64,000 nt of DNA from Cryptomeria japonica (taxonomy: Eukaryota; Streptophyta; Pinopsida; Cupressales; Cupressaceae), in contig NC_081406.1 of assembly GCF_030272615.1 (NCBI RefSeq), forward strand, positions 403,138,939 through 403,202,938, written 5' to 3'. Made by a program: the position numbers and the translations under genes. Shown here piece by piece: positions 46,146 to 56,273 of the stretch. The first letter of the stretch is position 1. Every line of letters starts with the position of its first letter. Below the pieces are notes generated by a model. That model had not been told where the DNA came from. It did no database searches and saw only the letters and a list, made by a program, of their open reading frames with translations.

Positions 46146-46153
46146 TATATAAA
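46146..46153 (+). promoter_or_regulatory. Putative TATA box, unit D
   Basis: TATATAAA in GCCTATATAAACTCTCC, followed by CTCATTTGTAAGGGAG. Position relative to the 3' end (about 0.83 kb) matches units A and B. Confidence 0.55.
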
Positions 46154-46978
46154 CTCTCCTCTCATTTGTAAGGGAGAGACTTATGAGAAATTGTTGCAAT
46201 AATACTTCTTAAGTGCTAAGACATAATTCATTGTTCAATTGTTGGTGAATTTTGCTTACTTTTGCAAGTTAGCATGATTCTTTGGCTCTCCTTGAATAGA
46301 TTTCATTTCCAAGTTGTTAGATTGAATGAAGGATTTGATAGAATTGCTTAATGTGGAATGGATGTGTTCATACTTTTGATAATTGGATGATTTTCAGTTA
46401 TCGTGCAATGTTAGCCTGAACTAGAAACATAAACTTAACTTCTATCGCTTTATTCATTGTTCAAGATGTTGGTGAATATGAGTGATGAAAATCTTTTGAT
46501 TTCCTTAAGAGATTGCACCGTTCTTGTGTAGTTGTTGAATTTGGTGAAGCAAGGATTGGTTTTGGATTCCACGTTTGCAATTTTCGTCTTCGGAGTTCTT
46601 AGGATTAGATTAGGATTAAAACCATCTTTCTAAATCCTCATCCTTTTGCCTTTTTTTTTCCGAGTCATAGTAGAAGTAGGATCGAAAAGAACTTATTGAA
46701 AATCATTCCAAAAAAGAGAAAGTTACAAGTGTCGGCAGTCAACAGAATTTTTTGATTGATTCACTCCTCGAACAATTGTGTGAGCCCCCCTTGAGATTAC
46801 CAACATATCATCACAACAAACCAACTGAGACTATCCGCATTGAATCTGGAACCTTGGAATTTTCTTTGTGATCACACAATCTATTTGTTCAACACACAAA
46901 AGATTTTGTTCAAAAGAGAATAGGATATCTCAGGGTATTTTATTTTGAGTTGCACGTGCATTAAAAAACACACCAACA

Positions 46979-47079
46979 GAAACACAAATGTGAGGGTTTT
47001 TCTGCTTTGAATCATAAGAAACCAAAGATGTAGAAACACTCAATCTTGAAGAAGCACAAGGTGAAGGAGATATGATATC
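46979..47079 (-). pseudogene. Element E: middle of acidic extension
   Basis: A 101-bp island of E between unit D and Copia-2. On the minus strand it reads PSPCASSRLSVSTSLV and ends HICVS, matching PCISSPSLD and DISCLP in Copia-2 at the expected places. Its edges are the GAAAC duplication of D and the ATATC duplication of Copia-2. Confidence 0.6.
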
Positions 47080-47535
47080 TGTTGGTGTAAATAATTATTC
47101 ATTATGGATATTATTACACTTTACTTAGTAGGTACATGCATGTCATAGTAGTTTGGGTATGAGACACTTGGGTGTTTGTGCCACATTGGGATAGAGTGTG
47201 TAGGAGAATTTCCACCTTTTGTAGACTTATCTTGTTGTTACATTCCACATTCAGTGGGTGATCCATCTCATGTGGAATATTATATTGTTTCTCCTACCTA
47301 CCCACACCTATTTCCTACCTACCCTTGTTTCTTATTGAGCCACATGTTATGTTTGTGTGCTCACATATCCATATTGCCCTGCCTATATAAGCAGACTCAT
47401 ATTCATTGTATGTAACGCTTGATGATCCAGTTGATCAGTATTTTCATCTTGATAGAATACAGTTTATTTCTATCATCTATTTTGTCTCTCTTATTTGTGC
47501 TTTCCATTGCCTCTTGATCTTGGCAAAATCTCACA
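47080..47535 (+). repeat. Copia-2 5' LTR
   Basis: 456 bp; contains CCTATATAAGCAGAC (TATA box near 47,385). The 3' LTR is 463 bp, the difference coming mainly from a small insertion near ACTTAAGTTTACTTAGG. Confidence 0.92.
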
Positions 47536-47548
47536 TGGTATCAGAGCC
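47536..47548 (+). other. Copia-2 primer-binding site
   Basis: TGGTATCAGAGCC directly after the LTR; initiator methionine tRNA type. Confidence 0.9.
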
Positions 47549-48278
47549 ATTAGAGTGTCATTGGTTTGTCAATTGAGAGAAATTTGATGCTATTTGGGGT
47601 TGTATATTTTGGAGTTTTCTATTGAAGGTTATTATTGAAGTTTGATGGGTCAAATCTGAGGTCACCATTGGATTGAGGAGGTCCAAGAAAGTCAGTTTTG
47701 CCTTTTGTTTCATCCAAATCGGACTTCGGAGGCCAAATCTAGAGGCATTTGAAGTTTGAAGCTGCGGCGGAAATTTTCCAGAAATTATGATTTTGTAGAC
47801 AATTTTCAAATAGTGATATCTCACTCATCCGAACTCCTTTTTTCGAGCAATTTTTTTTGTTTTGGGGTAGAATTTCGTGATTTGTACAGTGGTGTAGGAG
47901 TTTTCTATTATTCGGATACAGGTTTGTCAGAAATCGTTTGGATTTTTACAACTTTGGAGGCTTCGTTCGTGCTCATATGGACTCATTTTCAGGTACCGTT
48001 TTTTGTTTAAAGTGCATAACTTTTCGTCTACTTTCATAATCTGCCATTTGCTTGCATTTATTTTGAGTAGAAATTGTACTTTTAGTATTTGGTCATTTTT
48101 GGCCTATTTGGTACTTGTATTTCGCTTGGATCTCAGTTTAGATCACTAGCAGTATTTGTTGAAGTCTCTTATATCTCAATTTGAGAAGTTGTAAATTGAA
48201 ATCAGAAGTTCACTTTGCTTTGTTTTGCAATTGGCCCATTGTATACACACTAAGTATAAAGTGCCAAATCACCATTTT

Positions 48279-48290
48279 GGGGGGGGGGGG
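48279..48290 (+). repeat. G12 homopolymer in Copia-2 leader
   Basis: Twelve consecutive G residues lie 74 bp before the gag ATG. Followed by a further TTTTGGGGGG run; possibly slippage-expanded. Confidence 0.85.
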
Positions 48291-48363
48291 TTGATTGAGT
48301 ATTTTGGGGGGTGTCTTTTGTGATTGTGCCTCTCTCTATCTTGTGTTTTTTCATTTTGGTGCT

Positions 48364-50448
48364 ATGGGTTCTCCTAAATTTCCACTTTTAACTCCTCATA
48401 ATTATGCTTCATGGAAGATTAAGGCTTGGGGTAAACTAATGGAAAAAAGACTCATTCATTATGTAAATGGAACTATTACAGCACCACTTGATCCTAAGGC
48501 CGATCCTAATGCTCAACTTGAATGGCTCACTAAGAATGCTATGGCACTTGGAACTCTTAGAAAGTATGTATCAGATGACCTCATTTTTCACATTGATAAG
48601 TGTACTACAATTAAAGAGGCTTGGGATATTTTTCAGAAATTGTATGGTCAAGTTGATGAGATTAAGGGCTACAAGCTTGATAGTGAACTCACAACTTTGG
48701 ATCCCAAGGATTTTGATACAATCCAAGATTATGTCACAAAAGCAAATGAGCTAAGAGAAAATCTAAAGGATTGTGGAATTGACAAAAAGGATGCTCAATT
48801 GGTTTATAACTTGTTGGACAAGCTTCCTTTAGAGTATGCAGCCTTTGTATCTAGCTTTCACACCCATAGGTTAGCTCAAGGTTCCTCGTACACTTCTCCC
48901 TCATTTGATTCATTCACGGAGATGTTGATACTTGAGCAATCTAATTTGACCAAGATGGGGATTCTCAAATCTTCAAAGTCACAAGCTTTGGTGGCTATAA
49001 AGGGAATCAAAGCAATCAGGAAAAAGGCAAGAATCAAAAGCAACCTAAGTCAAATCCACAACAAGATGGAGCACAATCTTCCTCTCCACAACAAGGTGAT
49101 TCACCATTCTCACAAGGACAATATTTTTTGTGGATATTGCAAGAAGTCAGGACATGATGAACATCATTGTTATAAGAAGCATATTGATGAGTTGAAGAAT
49201 CTTCTTGAGAAGAACAAAATCAACCTACCTTCTAGAATGTCTACATCAACTTCTTCAAAGGATAAGGATAAAGGAAAGGATCACTCTTTTGGGACAGATA
49301 AAGGAAAGGGACAAGCTCTTTGTGCTACTACAAGTCATGATTCAGGGAGATGGCTTCTAGATTCAGGGGCTTCTCATCATATGGCATCTTCGCAGTCTAT
49401 GTTTTCTACATTTGAGGCTTGCCACATGCCGTAGATTTTGATGGGCAATCATACATACATGGATGTGATTGGGAAAGGATCTATTGCCATTGGGGATAAC
49501 TCCTTCAATGATGTGTTGTGTGTACCCCACTTGACAAATAATCTTCTTTCCATCTATCAAATCACACATGGGGCAACTAGAAAAACTGTGGAGTTCACAC
49601 CTGATTCAGTTATCATTAGAGACTTGGAGAGTGGAGCTATCATTGCGACTGGGGTGGTTGATCATGCATTTCGGTTGTACTCTTTTTCACATTTTGGTCC
49701 TATTGATGAGGTTGATTCTTCTTATGTTGATGATTCAGATTTTGAGGAGAACTTTGGGCATTTGAACTTGGGGATTCTCACATGTGAGCCCATTATTGAG
49801 CCCTGCATTTCATCTCCTTCTCTTGATATCACACCACCTATTGCACTTGATGATGCAGCTAGTGCGACAATTTTGCCTTCTTGTGATTCGGTGCAGCAAG
49901 ATATTTCATGTCTTCCAGCTTCAGTTTCATGGGATGCCTACTTGACAGACATTGCAGGTTTGTTTGTGGAGTCCTACATTGCAGATTTGGAAGACATCAT
50001 TGATGACATTCATCTTCTCTTTGATGAAGATGATCCTTCTTCGATTGTTGCGAGGGATCACTCTGACCCTTTTGTGCATTCTCTACATGATCAATCTTTA
50101 GAGGTTGGCATGATTGTGGATACTTTTGTCCAGCAGTTGGAGGAGGTCTCTTTATGCTTTGAGGAGACATGTGAGTCTTTGGATGTTGTTCTACATTCTT
50201 CTCCACTAGATCTTGGAGTGCCTTTTTCAGCAGTGTGGCGCAGTTTACCACCTTTGGAGGTGGTAACTTTCAGCATCGACATGGGGACACTTGAGCAGTT
50301 TTCAAAGATTCCTTTCATCATGAGTATTTTTCCTACATCTTCCCTTCATGATAGGGGAGACTTCATGGATCCACCTTTGGTTTTGTTTCTTCCTAAGGGG
50401 AGGAACATGGTTCGACGCTCGTGGAGCAGCTTCTTCATTCATCATTGA
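48364..50448 (+). CDS. Copia-2 Gag-protease-extension polyprotein
   Basis: ATG at 48,364 (MGSPKFPLLTPHNYASWK) through the stop at 50,446; 694 codons, single frame with one internal TAG at 49,432-49,434. Gag is about residues 1-250. The zinc knuckle CGYCKKSGHDEHHC follows at about 49,130, then the protease WLLDSGASHHMASS at about 49,350. After the stop come protease C-terminal blocks (DVIGKGSIAIGD, VLCVPHLTNNLLSI) and the start of the pre-integrase region, FGHLNLGIL. From there, instead of integrase, there is a roughly 220-residue acidic region (SWDAYLTDIAGLFVES, DIIDDIHLLFDEDDPSS, SLDVVLHSSPLDLGVPF). This region is conserved in element E. No HHCC zinc finger, DDE, YVDD or RNase H motif follows. 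The TAG probably replaces CAG. Confidence 0.88.
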
Positions 50449-50781
50449 GCTTCTATCATTGGTGCAGATTCCACATTGAAGGGGGGCTTCCTAGTCTCTC
50501 TTCTTCTTCTCTCATATGGGGAGGACTTTTTCCTCACATGGGGTTTTGTCCTTCACATACTTCTATGAGAGTTCTTTGTATCTAGTTTTCATCTCTCTTT
50601 TGGGGGAGGGTTTTTTCCCATTGGGTTTTTCTCTCTTTCCTCGCTTTGTGAGAGATTTAATTGCATTGGTTTGTATGCATTTGCATTTGTACATGGGTAC
50701 CTAACATGGCCTCGTAGCCGGAACCCATCTTGCATTGCTTAGTTGCATTGTAGACTTAAGCGCATTCCCCTAAGCTGCACT
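50449..50781 (+). other. Copia-2 3' non-coding region
   Basis: Between the stop and the polypurine tract. It contains CCTAACATGGCCTCGTAGCC and ends GCTGCACTGAAGG. Related sequence is found in E (35,089-35,300) and F (28,300-28,500). Confidence 0.7.
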
Positions 50782-50791
50782 GAAGGGGGGG

Positions 50792-51254
50792 TGTTGGTGT
50801 AAATAATTATTCATCATGGATAGTATTACACTTTACTTAAGTTTACTTAGGTACATGCATATCATATTAGTTTGGGTATGAGACACTTGGGTGTTTGTGC
50901 CACATTGGGATAGTGTGTGTAGAAGAATTTCCACCTTTTGTGGACTTATCTTGTTGTTACATTCCACATTCAGTGGGTGATCCACCTCATGTGGAATATT
51001 ATATTGTTTCTGCTACCTACCCACACCTATTTCCTACCTACCCTTGTTTCTTATTGAGCCACATGTCATGTTTGTGTGCTCACATATCCATATTGCCTTG
51101 CCTATATAAGCAGACTCATATTCATTGTATGCAACACTTGGTGATCCAGTTGATCAATATTTTCATCTTGATAGAATACAGTTTATTTCTATCATCTATT
51201 TTGTCTCTCTTATTTGTGCTTTCCATTGCCTCTTGATCTTGGCAAAATCTCACA
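50792..51254 (+). repeat. Copia-2 3' LTR
   Basis: 463 bp, TG...CA, preceded by GAAGGGGGGG. Confidence 0.92.
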
Positions 51255-53400
51255 ATACCAATGAGGAGGAACTCCAAGATTCAGATAGCCAAATTGTATC
51301 TCCTTTTTGCATGCTGAAAGTATTAGTGTCCTCCTAAGTTATTGGGTTCTTCCTTAGGAATCCTCGGGTCTCGGTCCGATTCCCCTCGGGTCCTGGTTCG
51401 GGTCTGGTTCTTCTTGGGTTCAGATAGGGTCCTGCCCAAACATTGTGGATTCATCCCAGGCAAACCTAGAAGAACCCAAGAGGAATTTTGGAGTACTTCA
51501 TAGAACCCGTCAGGAATTTGGCAGGAAAGTTGATTTTGTTGACATTTTTTAATTGTTTTTTAATGCCAGAAAGGCAAATCCAACCCCCTAATTTGACCTT
51601 TTAAAACACAAAAGGTAAAAGCTACTTCATTTTTGCACAATAGAATGGAAAACATAACTTCTTTGCTCCATTGCTGAACTTCGTTTTTTGTTTGCCATTG
51701 CTCAAAGAGAGTTGAAGATTGATTGTTGCTTATGGAGGATGATGATGATATTGATGATATTTTTGATGACCCATCTGATATTTGATTAGTGATGGCTGAT
51801 TGTTGTAGCTTGACATTATTATTTTTCAACTAAAACATTAATATGGTGGTGTATTTACTATTTTGCTATGTTATTTGAACTAAAACTTTAATATATGATG
51901 GTGTATTTTGCTATGTTGTTTGACTATTAGCATAGTGGAGTATTTTGAACTTAAGTATGCTGCATATATGTATATATTTTTTTATTTTTATATGTTTTTG
52001 TACTAATGAACCCAAAACAAACCCTAAATCCCCCCAAAAAAATTTGGCTGAACCCGCAAACCCGAACCGGGACTGACAACTTGGGTGTCATCTATACTCA
52101 AACCATCATCAATGTCAGCAGAACCAAAAGAAAAAAAAGAATACAATTTGGAATCATAATCAGCATTTCCTATAGCAATGATTTCTCTACTCTGCAAATC
52201 TTCAATGATCACTAAATTTGGTGTGAACTCGATTGTTTTACTTGTGCCACCATGTGTGATTTGATAAACGGAAAGAAGATTATTGAATGAGGAACATAAA
52301 GTATATCATTGAATGTTCCTTCACCAATATCAGTAGATTCTTTTCCATAAGCTAACATATAGGTGTTATTCACCATTAGAATTGGTGGTAAATTGGGGTG
52401 AACAAGGTTTAACTGTAGAAAATAGTTCTTTGGATGCAGCCATGTGATGTGATGCTCCAATATCAAGAAGCCACTTGTGTGAAGTGGTGTTTACAAAAGC
52501 ACAGATATCTCTAAATTTGTGGAGGACATGGATGGAGAGAGGAAGAACCACCTATCCTTGATATAGGTAACCGGATTTGATTTTGTTGAAGAAGATTCCT
52601 AAACTCATCAATTTGTTTTTCAGAGCATTGGTGTTTTTCATGCCTAAGTTTCTTGCAAACACCACATGTGGGCCTTTTTCCCTAGAATTTTTCCTTTTTG
52701 ATGAGGGAGATGAATCAAATGGAGTCTTTGATTTTGTGCCCTTAGCTTGATCCTTATTTTGTTTCTTTGCCTTAGATTTTGAAGCCTTTTGTTTTGTTGC
52801 AACAAGAGCTTGAAGAATTCAATGAACCTATTTGAATATGTCTTGTTCCTTTATGAGATAAAGCATAGTGAAGCATGTACCCAAAGCACTTTTGGTTGTA
52901 TGAAAAGTAGATACAAAAGTGAGGACCTAGCTTGGATAAACATTTAATACCAATTGTTCATCTTTCTTTTAAATTCCACATTGTTTGAGTTGGAACTTAA
53001 TCAAATTCAATTTGGTGAAGAAACTCAGAAACTCTGTATTGTGTTAAAATCTTGTAAATTTAGACAGTAGTTCATTTTTCGACTTGGCCTCTCACATCTT
53101 GTTTGCCAAAAAGATTCTCCAATGTTGTCTTTATAATTTATATCATTAGGTGTTGCTGTACATTTAATGTGGAAGAGATGATCTAGGGAAATGGACATAC
53201 ACAATGTACCATAGGCTTCATCATTGCAATTTTACCATTTTTGCTTTTTAGAAGCTATTGTAGGTTCAGGTTCGAAACCCATTGTGACTTGACGTAATCC
53301 TAGTTTCTTGAGTTTTATCTCCATTTTTTTGTTTTCATTTGTAAAATTAAATGGAGTTAAGATTAAGTCCATTTTGTAGAAAAAGAGACAAGACAATCCC
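51255..53400 (-). pseudogene. Element E: gag, protease and start of extension
   Basis: Reading down the minus strand: weak Gag from about 53,300 to 52,800 (QLKQCGI, then KDEQLVLNV, where Copia-2 has NLKDCGI, KKDAQLVYNL); a zinc-knuckle region near 52,650 with CRKLRHEKHQCSEKQIDEF-like coding; protease WLLDIGASHHMAAS near 52,470, where DSG has become DIG; then GKESTDIGEGTFNDILYVPH and LQSREIIAIGNADYDSKLYSF. Interrupted at 52,084 by the 751-bp hAT; coding resumes at 51,333 with FGYLNLGVP, matching FGHLNLGIL in Copia-2. Many breaks. The protease is dead. Confidence 0.78.
51334..52084. mobile_element. 751-bp non-autonomous hAT
   Basis: Flanking 8-bp direct repeats GTGTCCTC (51,326-51,333) and GTGTCATC (52,085-52,092), one mismatch. 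Terminal inverted repeats: left CTAAGTTATTGG, right (reverse complement) CCAAGTTGTCAG. Subterminal arrays of CGGGT and GGTTC words on the left (TCCTCGGGTCTCGGTCC) and GAACCCGCAAACCCGAACC on the right. No transposase; a short acidic frame (MEDDDDIDDIFDDPSDI near 51,733) could be a leftover of a transposase tail. It interrupts the protease-extension region of element E. Confidence 0.8.
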
Positions 53401-55116
53401 TCTAAATGGGGTTAGGATTTGATCATAATTGAAATAGCCTCCCCCAAAAAATGTACAAGAAAAATTACAAATTTGTTAAGATAGGATGCCAAATCGTTTA
53501 TTTATAGCAGATAGAGATACTTTCACATTTTGTTTGAAAAATTGGCTAATGCAAATCTTAATTATACATGCAAAAATAGAGTCCTCGCAAAATTCTGATA
53601 GTTTTCAAAAAAAGTTTGTCAGTTTCAATAATGGGGGTGAAAGTTATGTTTTGTCAAAAATTGCACAAAATATTGAGCTTCAAAGGCCAAAAAAAATAGT
53701 TAATATGTTGTAATTTTGAAAAATTGATTGCATCACTACACTACGTTGGGGATGGAACTTGATTTCTATCTACTATAAATTTTGTGGAAAATGACTCCCT
53801 GTTTGCTAGCTACGACAAAATGAAAAGCTCCCCCTTTTTACAAACTCTTGAATATCTTGGCGGTTTTTTTGGCAGTTAACATAAACTGCTAATAGTTATG
53901 AAATCTACTAGCTGTCATAGTAAATGCTAGCAGTGTTATGGTTTGCAATGAAACAAGTGGTTAGAATATATGTGAACTACTCCTGCAAACCTGATTCGAC
54001 TACCTTCTGTTATGTCGTGGGTGGTGTTGATCGTTGTGGGGAAGTATGCGTAGATTGCAAAATAATCTTACCATGATCTTGACGAGCAAGTGTTCATGGC
54101 TACCATGGAGGTTGACTTTGGAGACTTTGTTGGAATCGATGAACGACATGTTTCCTGACAACAAACTTTCCGATACAAATTTCTTCAATTCATCTAATGA
54201 TGATTCTTATAACAATAACAATAACATCACCTGATCAGATCATGCAAAGAATTTTCTTTTGATTTTATGGATACACATGTTGAAATGCTAGCGGGGGTTT
54301 AGCTTAACTAATTAGGGGCAAGCAATTGGAATTTGTGTCATATGGATGGCGAAAAGTATTTTTTGACTTGGTTTATAATTAATTTTTGGATTCTCTAAAA
54401 AATTCATGCCATCCGGCCCTTGGGCAGCAGCAGCAGCAAGTGCTTGAGAAACAAGGGATGGAATCTTCAAGGCCTTTGCAGCCTTTCATGAGAACATAGC
54501 AAAGGGCCAGCTAGCATTAGATGGGACTATAAGAAGCCAAATCAAAGGGTGCTTATTGCAAACCCTCTCTTCGCATGTTTCCATTACATGATCTACATTT
54601 GTGCTCACTATACATGTCACGACCATGAGCTACTTTGCATTAACATCGTCATATTCATCAGCGGCCTTTCTCATGGAAATCTCACATTTCTTATAAGGTT
54701 TTGCAGCTTCTACACATGAACATTGCCCTCCCAATGGTAAAACTTTCCACCGTAGAACTAACTGGAGCCAAATTGGTTAACGATGGCAAAGATGAGAGAA
54801 AAATTGAACCCCTACAAAGATTTGATAATTTATTTTTTTTGCCTAGAATTGCAAAATACAATTTTGTTTGAAACCAAAAATTCTATATAGTTATGAACTT
54901 TAGTACAATACACAGCCGTACAGCAGAGAGTTTTACTTTTTAGTGGCATTTTTTTTTTTCAAAAATTAAAAGTTACCAAAATATGCCAAATGAAAGGCTA
55001 TTCTTTGTTTCTCAGTCCTTCTGGACTAAATGGCGATGTCCATTTGGCTCCACGATGCTCCCCTGATAGGGTTTATTGCTAGATTCACCTCTTTTCACCT
55101 AATTTCGAGAATTCAT
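53401..55116. other. Leader region of E and unassigned sequence
   Basis: No gene. E's untranslated leader should occupy part of it, but 1.7 kb is longer than Copia-2's leader (0.83 kb), so another insertion is likely. I found no terminal repeats to define it. Confidence 0.4.
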
Positions 55117-55481
55117 GGCTTTGATGCCATGTTGGAACAACCAAGATCTGAAAGAAAGAATAAACGATGATAACTTTGACAAGTGAACAATGAGCACAGA
55201 AAGCATGACTATCAAATAAAATGAGTGTGAACTATACAATGAGCGTCTTGCATATAAAGGCAATGAAGAGCAGGAAGGAAGGTAGGACTTGACATCTAAC
55301 TACCCCTCCAAATGTGCAACACATGTTTGCTCACATGAGACAAGTGTGAGGACACATGTGAAGTCCACATGAGGTGACACAAATGAATAGATAAACTCTT
55401 AAGTAAACTTAATTGTGAATGGGTCAACTTAGAAAGAGTGATATGCTAACCTGTTCCATAATGATCCTATTTACACTAACA
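55117..55481 (-). repeat. Element E 5' LTR and PBS
   Basis: LTR 55,130-55,481 (352 bp), minus strand, TGTTAGTGTAAATAGG...CCAACA, with a TATA-like CCTTTATATGCAAG near 55,250. The next 13 bases (55,117-55,129) read TGGCATCAAAGCC, the initiator-Met PBS with two transitions. The start TGTTAGTGTAAATAGGATCA parallels TGTTAATGTAAATAAGGTCA at 35,076 (minus), the 3' LTR start. Confidence 0.8.
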
Positions 55482-55944
55482 CTTTGTTGGATCAATGAAA
55501 TGAGAAAATTGCCTTTCCTCTGCTTTTTAAATTACAACCAAATAGATATGCCTGGTCGTGAGCTTTTCCCACATCCTGTTTCAGTAATGAATGTTAAATT
55601 TTCTTTTTCAATTTTTGGGATTTTTGGGAGATTAGAACATAGAATTGATGCTGCAAAAGGCGTACACAACTTCTATGTCTCCTATACTTTTCCCACACAG
55701 CATGTCCAATCTATTGCTACTGTTGCTGTTGATTATGCCCTCGCGACCAGGATTGCGGCCTTTGTACAGAAACCACAGTGTGGTTTGTCCTCTGCTGCAG
55801 AGTGTCATGCCTATTTTTTGTTTCTATATAAGTTTGACTCAACGCAATTTGTCACCACAATTTCTTGTCCTCCTCCGTCGACTTTTGTCTCTTCTCGCCA
55901 AATCAGCAGCTATCAATCTTGTTTGCAAGTTTCTCCTCATTCTT

Positions 55945-56273
55945 GGGCTCTAATACCAATTGAAGGTATCAAAATAACATCAAACTCTTCAATGATGATG
56001 TGCAGATCGTCAATAGATTGATTTGAAGCACACAAAAATTACATATTGATATTAATTGAACAAATGTACATATTTATAAAATGGGCTTCTCAATCGAATC
56101 CAACAAACCATCTAAAACAGATAACTAATCAGCACAACTACCTATTAACAATGTTCATTAAAAATTAATTTTTGTCAGCTTTTTTTGAACAAAGTCTAAG
56201 TGAATCTAAACAAGTATTACCAACCATCTCTTTGTTTCTAGGAGAGGAATTTTTTCTTCTCTTGTACAACATG
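55945..56273 (-). repeat. Degenerate Copia 5' LTR with PBS
   Basis: On the minus strand TGGTATTAGAGCCC (55,945-55,958) is an initiator-Met PBS with one C-to-T change. Above it is LTR-like sequence with TATA box CATTTTATAAATATG near 56,080 and a candidate start TGTTGTACAAGAG at 56,268. Its interior lies at 55,482-55,944, where no Gag motif is clear. No partner LTR is in the window. Confidence 0.5.

Larger units (their letters stand above)
35717..46978 (+). mobile_element. Giant solo-LTR-like unit D, interrupted by hAT-5
   Basis: The unit starts TATTGTGACGTAATCACAC (TG mutated to TA) and ends AACACACCAACA. Flanking 5-bp duplications GAAAC lie at 35,712-35,716 and 46,979-46,983. Subtracting the hAT insertion (7,291 bp with one TSD copy) leaves about 3,970 bp. 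Start block, leader array, TATA box (46,146) and 0.8-kb tail match units A and B. I find no homologue of the orphan gene here; a 107-codon frame at 45,587-45,910 lacks similarity to A or B. D is therefore a deletion derivative. It interrupts element E. Confidence 0.8.
47080..51254 (+). mobile_element. Copia-2: Gag-protease LTR element lacking RT and integrase
   Basis: A 4,175-bp element. 5' LTR 47,080-47,535, 3' LTR 50,792-51,254 (TGTTGGTGTAAATAATT...TCTCACA). PBS TGGTATCAGAGCC lies at 47,536 and polypurine tract GAAGGGGGGG at 50,782-50,791. Flanks are ATATC and ATACC, a 5-bp duplication with one mismatch. Internal coding is Gag, zinc knuckle, protease and a C-terminal extension; integrase, RT and RNase H are absent. 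It is inserted in E, its own relative, in opposite orientation. The structure is that of a non-autonomous Gag-only (TR-GAG-like) element. Confidence 0.93.
35018..55481 (-). mobile_element. Element E: Gag-PR LTR element split by nested insertions
   Basis: Minus-strand element. Pieces: 5' LTR 55,130-55,481; PBS 55,117-55,129; leader and gag about 53,400-52,560; protease and extension 52,560-52,085, 51,333-51,255, 47,079-46,979 and 35,716-35,300; 3' region with polypurine tract 35,077-35,088; 3' LTR from 35,076, continuing past Copia-1. Interruptions are unit D, Copia-2 and the 751-bp hAT; removing them leaves about 4.3 kb up to the Copia-1 insertion, close to the 4.2 kb of Copia-2. The protein reading resumes across the D and Copia-2 insertion points at positions matching Copia-2. 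The outer TSD was not found. Confidence 0.75.

Noticed and set aside
55419-56021. 200-codon plus-strand frame
   Set aside because: It runs antisense through the start of the E LTR and the PBS of a minus-strand Copia LTR, and no domain is recognisable.
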